From NCBI GenBank assembly GCA_910577045.1, contig CAJTLB010000009.1:70947-134946 (forward strand): DNA of 64,000 nt, read 5' to 3'. Made by a program: the position numbers and the translations under genes. The notes beneath the pieces were generated by a model that saw nothing but the letters and a program-made list of their open reading frames with translations, ran no database searches and was not told the origin of the DNA. Below, piece after piece: positions 8,256-17,389 of this stretch (the first letter of the stretch is position 1; every line of letters starts with the position of its first letter). The DNA comes from an uncultured Lachnospiraceae bacterium (lineage in GTDB: Bacteria > Bacillota > Clostridia > Lachnospirales > Lachnospiraceae).

Positions 8256-10370
8256 TTATACTTCAAAAATCAAATCCCCATAAGATGGCATTGGCCACGC
8301 TTCTTTATCTACTAACATTTCCAATTTATCCACAGGTGCCCTTAATGCTGCCATAGCAGGCATTACAATATCTTTATACGCATATGCCATATCCTTGCCG
8401 GCTTCCTTTTGGGACGCTTCTGCTACAGCCTTCTTTAACACAGTAAGTGCTGTTTTCGTTTCTGCCAGCAGGTCTGAAACTTCTATTAATAATTCTTTCT
8501 GTACACTTACATTTGCCGCTTCACATGCTGCTTTTACTGCACTTAAAGAATTTGCCAATGTAATTGTATATTTCACTACAGCAGGGATAATCTGTTTTGT
8601 TGCCATATCTATCATTGTTAATGCTTCAATATTAATGCTTTTTGCATAAGTCTCATATAAAATTTCTTCCCTAGACTCTAATTCTGCCTTAGTAAAAATA
8701 CCAAACTTTTCAAATAGGCGAATCGATTTTTCAGTAGTCAAAGTTGCTGTGGCATCTACCATCGACTTAATATTTGGAAGCCCTCTCCTTTCTGCTTCCT
8801 TTACCCAGTCCTCTGAATACCCATCTCCATTAAATACAATTCTTTGATGTTCTGTCATATACTTCTTAATTAAATCATGGACAGCCATATCAAAATCCTC
8901 TGCTTTTTCTAGCTCATCTGCCGCCTCGCAAAACGCCTCCGCTACAATGGCATTTAACGTAGTATTTGGGCTTGCTATAGAGTCAGAAGAACCTACCATG
9001 CGGAATTCAAACTTATTCCCAGTAAAAGCAAATGGCGAAGTCCTATTTCTATCTGTAGCATCTTTATCTAAATCAGGAAGGGTAGATACGCCAGTCTGTA
9101 ATTTTCCACCATGTAAGCTATGCGTAGCTTCTCCTGTTTCTACCAACTGTTTTACTACATCTTCTAGCTGTTCCCCAAGGAACATTGAAATAATAGCAGG
9201 AGGTGCCTCATTTGCGCCTAATCTATGGTCATTCCCCACATCTGATGCGGACTGGCGGAGCAAATCTGCATGTCTGTCAACTGCCTTCATAATACAAGCT
9301 AACACTAATAAAAATTGGATATTCTCATTTGGCGTATCACCAGGATCTAACAAATTTACGCCATTATCTGTAGTTAATGACCAGTTATCATGTTTGCCAG
9401 AACCATTTACGCCTGCAAATGGTTTTTCATGGAGCAAACATGCCATACCATGGTGTTCTGCTACTCTTCTCATGGTTTCCATAATTAACTGATTATGGTC
9501 AACTGCTATATTAGCTGTTTCATAAATTGGTGCTAACTCATGTTGTGCTGGTGCTACTTCATTGTGTTGTGTTTTCGCTGTTACGCCAAGTTTCCACAAC
9601 TCAATATTTAAGTCTTTCATATAGGCACCTATACGCTCACGGATTACTCCAAAATAATGATCTTCCATCTCCTGCCCTTTTGGGGCTGCAGCACCAAACA
9701 AAGTACGTCCTGCATAGATTAAATCTTTTCTTTGTAAATATTTCTTCCTATCTACTAAAAAATACTCTTGTTCTGGGCCTACAGAAGCTGTAACCCTAGT
9801 TGCGTCTGTATTGCCAAATAAACGCACAATACGGAGTGCCTGTTCATTAATTGCCTCCATAGAACGAAGCAGTGGTGTTTTCTTATCTAAAGCTTCTCCT
9901 TTATAAGAACAAAATGCTGTTGGGATACAAAGAATTGGCCCTGTGCCACTTTCTTTTACAAATGCTGGGGAAGTACAGTCCCATGCCGTATAGCCCCTAG
10001 CTTCAAAAGTTGCCCGTAACCCACCAGACGGAAAAGAAGAAGCATCTGGTTCACCTTTAATCAGTTCCTTACCGGAAAATTCCATTAACATCTTTCCCTC
10101 TTCATCTGGATGGGTTACAAATGAATCATGTTTTTCAGCCGTAATCCCCGTTAATGGCTGGAACCAATGGGTATAATGTGTAGCACCCTTTTCTACTGCC
10201 CAGTCTTTCATCGCTTTTGCTACTACATCTGCCGCAGCCAGGGACAATTCCCCGCCACATTCCATTACTCTCTTTACCTCTGCAAATACCTTTCTTGGCA
10301 GGCGTTCTTTCATTTTACCAAGAGTAAACACATTTTCCGCAAAAATTTCCTCTACATTTAATTTGCTCAT
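8256..10370 (-). CDS. glnN: Type III glutamine synthetase
   Basis: 704 residues, the expected size for GSIII (about 700), against about 450 for GSI. It makes glutamine from glutamate, ammonia and ATP in the cytoplasm. The N-terminal GSIII-specific domain (1-150) includes THWFQPLTG; the catalytic core carries KPFAGVNGSGKHDNWS and the GPEQEYF segment. The long helical C-terminal domain (about 560-704) is GSIII-specific. The start has a GGAGAGGAG site. No GlnK or AmtB neighbours are present. The upstream region carries a terminator after a plausible promoter, suggesting attenuation control. Confidence 0.96.
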   Translation of the reverse strand: MSKLNVEEIFAENVFTLGKMKERLPRKVFAEVKRVMECGGELSLAAADVVAKAMKDWAVEKGATHYTHWFQPLTGITAEKHDSFVTHPDEEGKMLMEFSGKELIKGEPDASSFPSGGLRATFEARGYTAWDCTSPAFVKESGTGPILCIPTAFCSYKGEALDKKTPLLRSMEAINEQALRIVRLFGNTDATRVTASVGPEQEYFLVDRKKYLQRKDLIYAGRTLFGAAAPKGQEMEDHYFGVIRERIGAYMKDLNIELWKLGVTAKTQHNEVAPAQHELAPIYETANIAVDHNQLIMETMRRVAEHHGMACLLHEKPFAGVNGSGKHDNWSLTTDNGVNLLDPGDTPNENIQFLLVLACIMKAVDRHADLLRQSASDVGNDHRLGANEAPPAIISMFLGEQLEDVVKQLVETGEATHSLHGGKLQTGVSTLPDLDKDATDRNRTSPFAFTGNKFEFRMVGSSDSIASPNTTLNAIVAEAFCEAADELEKAEDFDMAVHDLIKKYMTEHQRIVFNGDGYSEDWVKEAERRGLPNIKSMVDATATLTTEKSIRLFEKFGIFTKAELESREEILYETYAKSINIEALTMIDMATKQIIPAVVKYTITLANSLSAVKAACEAANVSVQKELLIEVSDLLAETKTALTVLKKAVAEASQKEAGKDMAYAYKDIVMPAMAALRAPVDKLEMLVDKEAWPMPSYGDLIFEV

Positions 10371-10410
10371 ACTTTCTCCTCTCCACTCTTTTCCTTAAGC
10401 TAACAAATAT

Positions 10411-10473
10411 TACTGCCATTCTTTCAAGCACCTGTCTGCTTCCACTATATTTTCTTTAGATGCCCATGTGCAT
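10411..10473 (-). repeat. Interspersed repeat, copy 1 (partial)
   Basis: Immediately after the terminator T run, the minus strand reads ATGCACATGGGCA and continues with a segment that aligns to the region upstream of rpoB (49460-49533): shared A-rich stretch, then GTGnAAnCAGACnGG. It is one of two copies seen in the window. Confidence 0.55.
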
Positions 10474-10510
10474 AAAAAAAGGCGTTCTGATAGCAAGCTA
10501 TTAGAACACC
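10474..10510 (-). terminator. Strong terminator between srtB and glnN
   Basis: On the minus strand a 13-14 bp stem (GGTGTTCTAATAG with CTATCAGAACGCC, one or two G:U pairs) and a CTTG loop are followed by seven Ts. It either ends srtB transcripts or serves as an attenuator for the glnN leader. Confidence 0.85.
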
Positions 10511-10565
10511 TTTGTTCAACCACGGTTTTATGGATAGCAAGTAATCTTGTTATCACTATGCAATT

Positions 10566-10594
10566 AAGATACATCAAAATCAACAAAATTGCAA
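10566..10594 (-). promoter_or_regulatory. Putative glnN leader promoter
   Basis: TTGCAA (10589-10594) and TATCTT (10566-10571), spacer 17. A transcript from here would contain an imperfect GATAACAAG/CTTGCTATC hairpin, then the terminator at 10474-10510, before reaching glnN. The CTTGCTATC arm occurs again inside the terminator, allowing alternative pairing. Confidence 0.4.
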
Positions 10595-10613
10595 GCATTA
10601 TTTTTAAAAGTTT

Positions 10614-11477
10614 CTATTTTTGCTCCTCTTCTGGCTCAATCCGTTTTGCCTGTACCACAAAACGCCCGTTATTGCTGCCTGAACATGTCGATAGTGTCAT
10701 AATCTTATCATCTGCTGACACCTCTACCCCTGTATCATAAAGAGACAACCCTTTCATCCGATCAATATACTCCAAAAAACTTTCTTCACTGCCAAAGTCT
10801 GGAATATACACATTACTGCCCGCTGTTGTTGTAAATGCTGCATAAATAGCATATTCATAAGCCCCGTTTTCTGTATAAACCAAAAATGCCGGATAATTTT
10901 TAAACATTTGCTCATTTTTATAATAAGCAAGTGTACCAAACATAGAACCATTCCTCATATTATGGCCATAAACAATTACATTCTTGCCTTCCATTCCCTC
11001 TTCAATAGCAGCGTCAATAAAAACAGAACCTGCCGCATTTGCTTTTTTATTAAAAGTATGGTGGAGGTAAAAATCATTATCTTCACCCTGCAAAACAGGA
11101 TAATTAATATTTGTCCCATAAAGAATAATCCATGCAACAGAATCCTCATTCATCTCTTTTAATGTTGCAAAATCCACATAATTCATCTGTGCTTCCTGCT
11201 GTAAATTTACCACTGTTTCTTCCTGTAGTCCAGGCTGGGTTTCTGTTATATCCTGCTTTTCCTCTGTTTGTTTTGGTTCTGCTTGCTCTGTTATCCTGGC
11301 TGGCGGCTGTGTCGGCATCTGCGCAAACACTAAATTTTCTAAATTATCATATTCTTCTGTACCCTGTCTGTATTCTAAAAATGTAGAAATAAGCTGATAA
11401 GCAGAATAACAAAACAACACAACTGCCACAACAATAACCAATCTCCTCGCTATACCTGCCAGCTTCTTTTTCCCCAT
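10614..11477 (-). CDS. Class B sortase
   Basis: 287 residues. A basic N-terminus and one membrane helix (11-32) place the enzyme outside the membrane; residues 50-95 are a low-complexity linker. The sortase domain (100-280) has the catalytic triad H172 (VIVYGHNM), C265 (TLSTCSG) and R272 (NGRFVV). Class B enzymes attach proteins carrying NPxTN-like signals to the peptidoglycan cross-bridge or assemble surface polymers. I found no substrate with a sorting signal in the window. The gene lies 5 bases after the aldolase gene and probably shares its transcript. Confidence 0.9.
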   Translation of the reverse strand: MGKKKLAGIARRLVIVVAVVLFCYSAYQLISTFLEYRQGTEEYDNLENLVFAQMPTQPPARITEQAEPKQTEEKQDITETQPGLQEETVVNLQQEAQMNYVDFATLKEMNEDSVAWIILYGTNINYPVLQGEDNDFYLHHTFNKKANAAGSVFIDAAIEEGMEGKNVIVYGHNMRNGSMFGTLAYYKNEQMFKNYPAFLVYTENGAYEYAIYAAFTTTAGSNVYIPDFGSEESFLEYIDRMKGLSLYDTGVEVSADDKIMTLSTCSGSNNGRFVVQAKRIEPEEEQK

Positions 11478-11482
11478 ATTTC

Positions 11483-12346
11483 TTATGCCTTATTTACCGA
11501 TCCGAATAACTCCATTTTTTCTTTTACAGTAGCTTTAATTGCCTCTGCGCCAGGAGCTAACAGTTTTCTTGGATCAAAGCCTTTCCCCTGCAAATCTTTC
11601 CCAGCTTCAATATACTCCCTTGTTGCTGCAGCAAAAGAAAGCTGGCACTCTGTATTTACATTAATTTTAGCCACGCCAAGAGAAATTGCCTTCTTAATCA
11701 TATCTTCTGGTATTCCTGTACCACCATGCAATACTAATGGCATCTCCCCTGTTAATTCCTGTACAGCAGCAAGGGTTTCAAAACTTAATCCTTTCCAGTT
11801 TTCTGGATACTTTCCATGGATATTCCCAATCCCTGCTGCAAGCATTGTAACACCTAAATCGGCAATTGCCTTACACTCTTGTGGATCGGCACATTCTCCT
11901 GCGCCAACTACACCATCTTCTTCACCACCAATAGAACCTACTTCTGCTTCCAAAGACATACCTTTTTTTGCACAGATATCTACCAGTTCACGGGTCTTTG
12001 CCACATTCTCCTCTATTGGATAATGGGAGCCATCAAACATAATAGAAGAAAATCCTGCTTCTACACATTTTAAACATCCTTCATATGTCCCATGGTCTAA
12101 ATGGAGTGCTACAGGAACTGTAATTTTCATTTCTTCTAACATGCCATTTACCATGCCCACTACTGTTTTAAAACCTGTCATATATTTGCCTGCGCCCTCA
12201 GATACTCCCAATATTACTGGGGAATTCATCTCCTGTGCTGCAGCAAGTACTGCCTTTGTCCATTCCAGGTTATTAATATTAAACTGACCAACTGCATACT
12301 TACCTGCTTTTGCTTTCTGAAGCATTTCTTGTGCTGAAACCAACAT
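11483..12346 (-). CDS. fba: Class II fructose-bisphosphate aldolase
   Basis: 287 residues from the ATG at 12346, which has GGAGGT nine bases upstream; starts 24 bases further upstream would lie inside that site. It splits fructose 1,6-bisphosphate in glycolysis with a catalytic zinc. Zinc and substrate motifs are visible: HLDHGT, the EAEVGSIGGEEDG segment, IGNIHGKY, VLHGGTG and KINVNTE. The upstream -10 at 12425-12430 is an extended TGaTATAAT. It is followed within 5 bases by the sortase gene, an unusual pairing of a housekeeping and a surface gene. Confidence 0.94.
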   Translation of the reverse strand: MLVSAQEMLQKAKAGKYAVGQFNINNLEWTKAVLAAAQEMNSPVILGVSEGAGKYMTGFKTVVGMVNGMLEEMKITVPVALHLDHGTYEGCLKCVEAGFSSIMFDGSHYPIEENVAKTRELVDICAKKGMSLEAEVGSIGGEEDGVVGAGECADPQECKAIADLGVTMLAAGIGNIHGKYPENWKGLSFETLAAVQELTGEMPLVLHGGTGIPEDMIKKAISLGVAKINVNTECQLSFAAATREYIEAGKDLQGKGFDPRKLLAPGAEAIKATVKEKMELFGSVNKA

Positions 12347-12424
12347 ACTTTTACTACCTCCATTCATCATTCATCAAAAGTTGTGCCTAAACCTGCCTGG
12401 CACATGCTTATTGTCTATGCGCCC

Positions 12425-12433
12425 ATTATATCA
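12425..12433 (-). promoter_or_regulatory. Extended -10 upstream of fba
   Basis: The minus strand reads TGATATAAT; no good -35 lies at the expected distance. The leader to the fba start would be about 70 bases. Confidence 0.4.
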
Positions 12434-12493
12434 TTTTCACTGTTAAAAGGGAATAGCATGGAACAAGTTTTTCCTACAAATCCTATTGTATTC

Positions 12494-15001
12494 TTATTGG
12501 TAAGTAATAAATTCATTTCCTGCCCTTTGGAATAATTCTGTCCCATCCTCCAACCCTATTCGATATGCTTTCCGCCCACTAGTATCCAAAAGGACTGCAT
12601 TGTATGCGTCAAAACCAATAATAAGCCCATATTCCTCCTCAGAAAGCCTTACTATTACTGGCCTGCCGCTATCTACAAAATAAAGTACTTGCCGAAGGCT
12701 GCATCCCGTTAAATCTGTTCCCTGGCGCCTTAACCCTTCTTCTATAATCTCTAAAACTGACATGCCGCCTGCTAGTTTCTCTTCACTTCCTGTGCCGCCA
12801 CTCGCATAACGGAGTAACGCATCTAGTACTTTTGCCAAAGAGCTCCCTTCTGATTCTGGCATAGATATATCCAATAAAATACTGGTATTTCTATTCCCTC
12901 TTCGCCAAATATAGTTGCCTTTTGTATCTACTACTACGCCTGCTTGTTCATCTGCAAGGCGTATTGCTTCTGGCACATCTACAAAAAATTCTTGGAGCTT
13001 CCCTTTTGCATATACATAATATCCTTTCTCTTCTATTTCTCCATGGATAAGCAATTCCCTTCCCTCTGGATAAATCACCTCTTGTGAATAAGTGACAGAA
13101 AGGCTTTTCCCTGTTGTATTAGCTAAAAGATTTATTCCTGTTTCCTTTTTCTTTAATTCTGTCGCTATTGTAGATATGGAAATCCCATTTTTACTAATTG
13201 CTGTATTATTTGTAATATAATCGTCCTCTGCCTCTATATATGCCCCTGATTCTGTTTTCTGGAAACGTGCCAAAATAATCCGGTTTTCTTCAATTTTTGC
13301 TTCTGTTATATAATATCCCTCTTTATAATAACTTCCTACCTGCCTGTTATTCTTATCCACAATATGCAGGCTTGTCATATAGGTACGGATATCCCCTGAT
13401 GTAGTCCGTTTAATATCCTCTTCTAACACAGTCCCATACACTAAATCATTTTCAATAAACCCCATTACTTGTATCCTGCCTGTACTAGAAGAAATCATAT
13501 CTTCTGTATTGGCATCTAAATCCATCTTTTTTATCTGGAATGAGTTAAGGATATCTTTTTCTGGCTGCCACGCAATCATATTCCCGTCTTTATTAATTAC
13601 ATAACTGCCCTTTGTTAAACCTTCTACTAAACATACATATTCAAGGCTAGCCAAGTCAACCGAATACAAACGGTTATCTAATAAAAAGCAAAAATGGCGG
13701 CCCGGCGTAATATGGAATAATTCTCCTAGATTTTGCTGTAAATATGCAAAAGATTGTTGATAAGGAAGAAAAAATATTTCTTCTACTATCTGCCCCTCTT
13801 TTTTATAGGCATAAAGTGCAACTCCTACGCAGCCTTCATGATAGCCGCGGTTCATATAGCCATATACAATAAAATAAATGTCTCCATTTTCATCTACTTG
13901 GACAGGTACAATTTCATGTTGGCCCCATTCATCTCTTACTCCATCATCCCCAATATCCCGAAACGAAAATATACATTCTAATAAATTAGATTGATTATCA
14001 TATGCCCACAGCTCCCTTTCTGTTGTAAATGCTGTAAAGCGCCCTTCTTTATTTGTAATAATTGGAATCTCCATATTGGATAAGATCCCTAAATTTATCC
14101 GGGATGTTGTCACATTTTCGCTAACTGCCCTAAAGTTTTGGTCCATTTTTCTCTCATAGGTTAAAAGATACATACGGTCTGGTGTATAATTAGTCCTGTA
14201 AAATTCATTTACATTACAAACTTCTGTTGTGCCATACATATTTTTAATTTCTACCTGATATTCCAAACGAATACTGGTAATATTCCCATTTACTTCCGTA
14301 ATTGTAGGAATTGGCTCTGTTAAACGGACTGGCTCTAGCTTTCCCCATGTAATCTGATCAAAACTAGAATAAATATCTACATTCCCAAAATTAGTATTAT
14401 CTCCTCTGGCCCCTGACTCTAAATACATAATTAGGCTTTCTGCTTCTTCTTTTTGAAACGTTTTTTGGCTAAAATCCAAGGTATAAGCTATTTTTTCCTC
14501 TATCTGCCCCACTCCCATTTGGATTCTAGTATAATATTTAATTTCCTGTTGTCTCTCTGTAGATAAACAAATAGTTAATAAATATTCCTCCCCTGTTTCC
14601 ATTAAATTTTCTAATTTTAATTCTGCTGATGCCCTCCCAGCCCTAGAATCCCAATCTGTTATCGTTGTTTTTTCCAACAAACGTTCCTTATCTAAGCTTC
14701 TTACTTCATAAGAAATCCCTGTTAAAGAATTCCCATACATATCTACAGAAATCCTAAGCGTCCTATCTTCTGGGACTGGAGTAAGGGAATCCCTCATACT
14801 TACCGAATCCATATCTTGCACATAACCGTGGAGCCGGTTAATTCTTTCCTGCCCATATTCCATATATAATACTGGGAGGGAGGCTTTATCCATCTGGATC
14901 ATTTCTTTTTCTGGTTCCCTATTTTGATAAAAATATACCCCTGCAAATACTACTGCAAACACAAATAACAGCAATGTACTCCTTATTAATAATTTTTTCA
15001 T
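12494..15001 (-). CDS. Large exported protein of unknown function
   Basis: 835 residues from the ATG at 15001, whose A overlaps the stop of the upstream methyltransferase (ATGA) after an AAAGGG site. Residues 5-25 form an N-terminal signal or anchor helix; the rest is expected outside the membrane. Residues 60-330 are beta-rich, and residues 330-600 resemble a propeller-like series of strands (repeated DxxG/NxDG turns such as DENGDIYF and NKDGNMIAW). The last 90 residues end in a GRPVIVRLSEEEYGLIIGF segment that recalls the second half of C39/papain-like domains, yet there is no clear catalytic Cys-His pair. No function can be assigned. Confidence 0.7.
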   Translation of the reverse strand: MKKLLIRSTLLLFVFAVVFAGVYFYQNREPEKEMIQMDKASLPVLYMEYGQERINRLHGYVQDMDSVSMRDSLTPVPEDRTLRISVDMYGNSLTGISYEVRSLDKERLLEKTTITDWDSRAGRASAELKLENLMETGEEYLLTICLSTERQQEIKYYTRIQMGVGQIEEKIAYTLDFSQKTFQKEEAESLIMYLESGARGDNTNFGNVDIYSSFDQITWGKLEPVRLTEPIPTITEVNGNITSIRLEYQVEIKNMYGTTEVCNVNEFYRTNYTPDRMYLLTYERKMDQNFRAVSENVTTSRINLGILSNMEIPIITNKEGRFTAFTTERELWAYDNQSNLLECIFSFRDIGDDGVRDEWGQHEIVPVQVDENGDIYFIVYGYMNRGYHEGCVGVALYAYKKEGQIVEEIFFLPYQQSFAYLQQNLGELFHITPGRHFCFLLDNRLYSVDLASLEYVCLVEGLTKGSYVINKDGNMIAWQPEKDILNSFQIKKMDLDANTEDMISSSTGRIQVMGFIENDLVYGTVLEEDIKRTTSGDIRTYMTSLHIVDKNNRQVGSYYKEGYYITEAKIEENRIILARFQKTESGAYIEAEDDYITNNTAISKNGISISTIATELKKKETGINLLANTTGKSLSVTYSQEVIYPEGRELLIHGEIEEKGYYVYAKGKLQEFFVDVPEAIRLADEQAGVVVDTKGNYIWRRGNRNTSILLDISMPESEGSSLAKVLDALLRYASGGTGSEEKLAGGMSVLEIIEEGLRRQGTDLTGCSLRQVLYFVDSGRPVIVRLSEEEYGLIIGFDAYNAVLLDTSGRKAYRIGLEDGTELFQRAGNEFITYQ

Positions 15002-16149
15002 ACACAATTCCCTTTATCCAACAATTTCCCAAGAGTAGGGCTTATATGGAAAAATTCTTCAATTTCCTTAATCTGTTCTCTATTATCCGCAGCTTTTCCA
15101 TGAAAAATTCCACGGATTAAAATATTCTTTGGCGTATGTTCCATATCAATAAACTCCAAAAGTTGTGTCCGGTATCCCCTGCTCTCTAAATATTCTGCGC
15201 GTATAGCATCTGTTAGCAAAGCTGCCATACGTTCTTTAATAATCCCATATTTTAAGACTGGGCGCAATATATTATTTTTTATCTGGTTATTTAATTCATG
15301 TTGGCAGCATGGCACAGATAAAATTACCTTTGCACCCCATGTAACTGCTTTTTCCAACGCATAATCTGTCGCTGTATCACAAGCGTGTAGCGTAATAACA
15401 ATATCTGCTTTATCTACTCCTTGGTAAGAAGCAATATCTCCTTTTAAAAACTGAAGTTTTTCATATCCATATTTTTCTTTTAAATTGTTACAATGTTCAA
15501 TAACATCTTCCTTTAAATCTAAGCCAATTACCCGTAAATCGTACTGTTTTAATACTTTAAGATAATAATATACAGCAAATGTAAGGTAAGACTTCCCACA
15601 TCCAAAATCTAATAATGTAATTTCCCTGCCTTGTGGCAGCTCTGGAAGAATATCTTCCACAAATTCTAAAAAACGGTTAATTTGTTTATATTTATCATAT
15701 TTTGAATGGACAATCTTCCCTTCTGCTGTCATAACCCCTAAATCCTTTAAAAATGGCACTGGCGTACCTTCTTCCAAAATATATTTCTTTTTCCTATTAT
15801 GTTCCATATCCCCTTGTTTTCTTTCTGTTTGCTTCTCCTTTGTACGGAAAGAAAACTCTCCCCGTTTATTAGAAAGTATTACTACCATCTCTGTTTCCGT
15901 TATAATTTGGCACTGTTTAAATTCTTTCCTAAGTGCCTGTTCTGTTTTTTCTACTGCTTGATCCCTACTTAAATTTTTATGGTATACCTTTGCCCCAATA
16001 TAACTTGTCTGTTGAAAATATAGGCCTTCACTAATAATAACAGGCCGAAGGCTAATTTTTTTTATTTCCCCTTTCCTCCTTGGGTTACTTAATACTATTT
16101 GTATACATGTCTCATTAAAAAAAGAAGCTAATGCTTCACATTCTTCCAT
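14998..16149 (-). CDS. Class I SAM-dependent methyltransferase
   Basis: 383 residues. The first 100 or so form a separate N-terminal domain. The Rossmann methyltransferase domain (about 145-330) has motif I LLDFGCGKSYLTF, an acidic GLDLKED strand, a GDIASYQ segment and the VPCCQHEL motif that I associate with the GSTCD-like/RNA-methyltransferase-related branch. The substrate is unknown; an RNA is my best guess. Its stop overlaps the start of the large exported protein, so the two are coupled although their products should work in different compartments. Confidence 0.8.
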   Translation of the reverse strand: MEECEALASFFNETCIQIVLSNPRRKGEIKKISLRPVIISEGLYFQQTSYIGAKVYHKNLSRDQAVEKTEQALRKEFKQCQIITETEMVVILSNKRGEFSFRTKEKQTERKQGDMEHNRKKKYILEEGTPVPFLKDLGVMTAEGKIVHSKYDKYKQINRFLEFVEDILPELPQGREITLLDFGCGKSYLTFAVYYYLKVLKQYDLRVIGLDLKEDVIEHCNNLKEKYGYEKLQFLKGDIASYQGVDKADIVITLHACDTATDYALEKAVTWGAKVILSVPCCQHELNNQIKNNILRPVLKYGIIKERMAALLTDAIRAEYLESRGYRTQLLEFIDMEHTPKNILIRGIFHGKAADNREQIKEIEEFFHISPTLGKLLDKGNCV

Positions 16150-16178
16150 TATGCACTCCTCTATTCCCTAATAATAAG

Positions 16179-16230
16179 TATAGCCATGAAAAGCCTTGCT
16201 TTTACAAAGCCAAGGCTTTCATGACTATAT
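16179..16230. other. Long imperfect hairpin without a U tract
   Basis: An 18-bp stem with one or two mismatches (ATAGYCATGAAAAGCCTTG against its complement) closes an 11-base loop. Neither strand has a proper T run after it. It separates the proline-rich gene from the methyltransferase gene and may be a processing site, a Rho-type pause or a palindromic repeat. Confidence 0.6.
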
Positions 16231-16301
16231 TGTAAAGGTTTTATATAAAATCTACAACCATTTTTTCCCTGTTAATTATTAAAGTTTTATTATGAAAATA
16301 T

Positions 16302-16886
16302 TTATGGAAGCCTCCATCTTCTGCATTTCCCATTTCTATAACGGCAACGCCTCCGGTACATTTCGTCAAACAATAATGCTTGTATTGCATCTGACAGCCA
16401 ATTATTACCTTGGCCTGGACGAGGCGGGGGTGGCGGCATGCCTGGTCCCGGCATACCTGGGCGGGGCGGTGGAGGTGGCGGCATACCAGGTCCTGGCATA
16501 CCTGGGCGGGGTGGCCTTCTTTGCATTGCCTCATATACTTCCTCCATTTCTACCTCTTGCCCTTGTACCCTATCATATATTTTATTGCAAAGCCTTGACA
16601 GCATCAATCGATCTGGATATTCATCAAACATCATGCTGCCTTCATATTCTAATTTATCACATTCATCTTCAATTACCGACATAATATGCTGCATTTTTTC
16701 TGGGTAAAGCTGCCTTATATACTCATAATCGCGCTGGTTCTCTTCCTCTGCTTCCCATCCATCATTTACAGGAAATGCCATATAATATGGCACTGGAGCC
16801 CCTCGTTTTGTCATAACGGGAAGATTTGCAGGCATTTTTTCATTTTCCATCGGATGTACATAATCATTATAAGAAAAATACACCAT
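16302..16886 (-). CDS. Proline-rich hypothetical protein
   Basis: 194 residues from the ATG at 16886 (AGGAG six bases upstream). Residues 1-50 include YFSYNDYVHP and a VPYYMAFP stretch; 50-115 are helical and acidic (EEENQRDYEYIRQLYP, CNKIYDRVQ). Two copies of RPGMPGPGMPPPPP follow (about 127-156), then a basic Arg/Cys-rich tail. The pattern resembles small coat- or surface-type proteins of spore-forming Clostridia, which is only a guess. It starts 58 bases after atpC with no clear terminator between, so read-through from the ATP synthase operon is likely. Confidence 0.6.
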   Translation of the reverse strand: MVYFSYNDYVHPMENEKMPANLPVMTKRGAPVPYYMAFPVNDGWEAEEENQRDYEYIRQLYPEKMQHIMSVIEDECDKLEYEGSMMFDEYPDRLMLSRLCNKIYDRVQGQEVEMEEVYEAMQRRPPRPGMPGPGMPPPPPPRPGMPGPGMPPPPPRPGQGNNWLSDAIQALLFDEMYRRRCRYRNGKCRRWRLP

Positions 16887-16944
16887 GCTCACTCCTGACT
16901 GTTTTTACAACCAGTATATGCACGGTGTATCTTATTTGTTTCTA

Positions 16945-17349
16945 TTATCTGTGTTTTGATAATTCAATACGTGTTAAAGAACGCTGCAACGCAAGTTCTG
17001 CCCTAGCAATATCCAAGTTAGCTTCGTGGGAAGCAAGCCTACGTTCTGCACGGATCTTTGCTTCTTCTGCACGGTTAATATCAATTTCTTCCGGCCACTC
17101 TGCCACTTCCGCCATCAATGTTACCTTATCCTGCAAAATAACTGCAAACCCAGCATGTACCGCCGCTTCCCGTGTAACGCCTTCCTCATGGATTTTCACG
17201 ATTCCCGGCTCCAGTGTCGTGGTAACGGGAAGATGCCTTGCATAGACACCTATCTCCCCTTCTCCTGTATTCATCTCTACCATGGATACTTGCCCATCAT
17301 AAAAAATACGGTTTGGGGATATAATCTGTAGTTGAAATAATTCAGCCAT
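16945..17349 (-). CDS. atpC: ATP synthase epsilon subunit
   Basis: 134 residues. The N-terminal beta-sandwich (1-85) and the C-terminal helical hairpin (90-134) are both present. Epsilon links the central stalk to the c ring and inhibits ATP hydrolysis through the helical domain. It is the last gene of the operon, 40 bases after atpD. Confidence 0.96.
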   Translation of the reverse strand: MAELFQLQIISPNRIFYDGQVSMVEMNTGEGEIGVYARHLPVTTTLEPGIVKIHEEGVTREAAVHAGFAVILQDKVTLMAEVAEWPEEIDINRAEEAKIRAERRLASHEANLDIARAELALQRSLTRIELSKHR

Positions 17350-17389
17350 TTTTTATTCTTCCCTCATTTCCCTGAGAATACGACCCTGC

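Noticed and set aside
10411..10613. Glutamine riboswitch or ANTAR-type leader before glnN
   Set aside because: Neither the conserved glnA-RNA core nor the paired hexaloops with A1 and G4 are visible; the terminator loop is CTTG.
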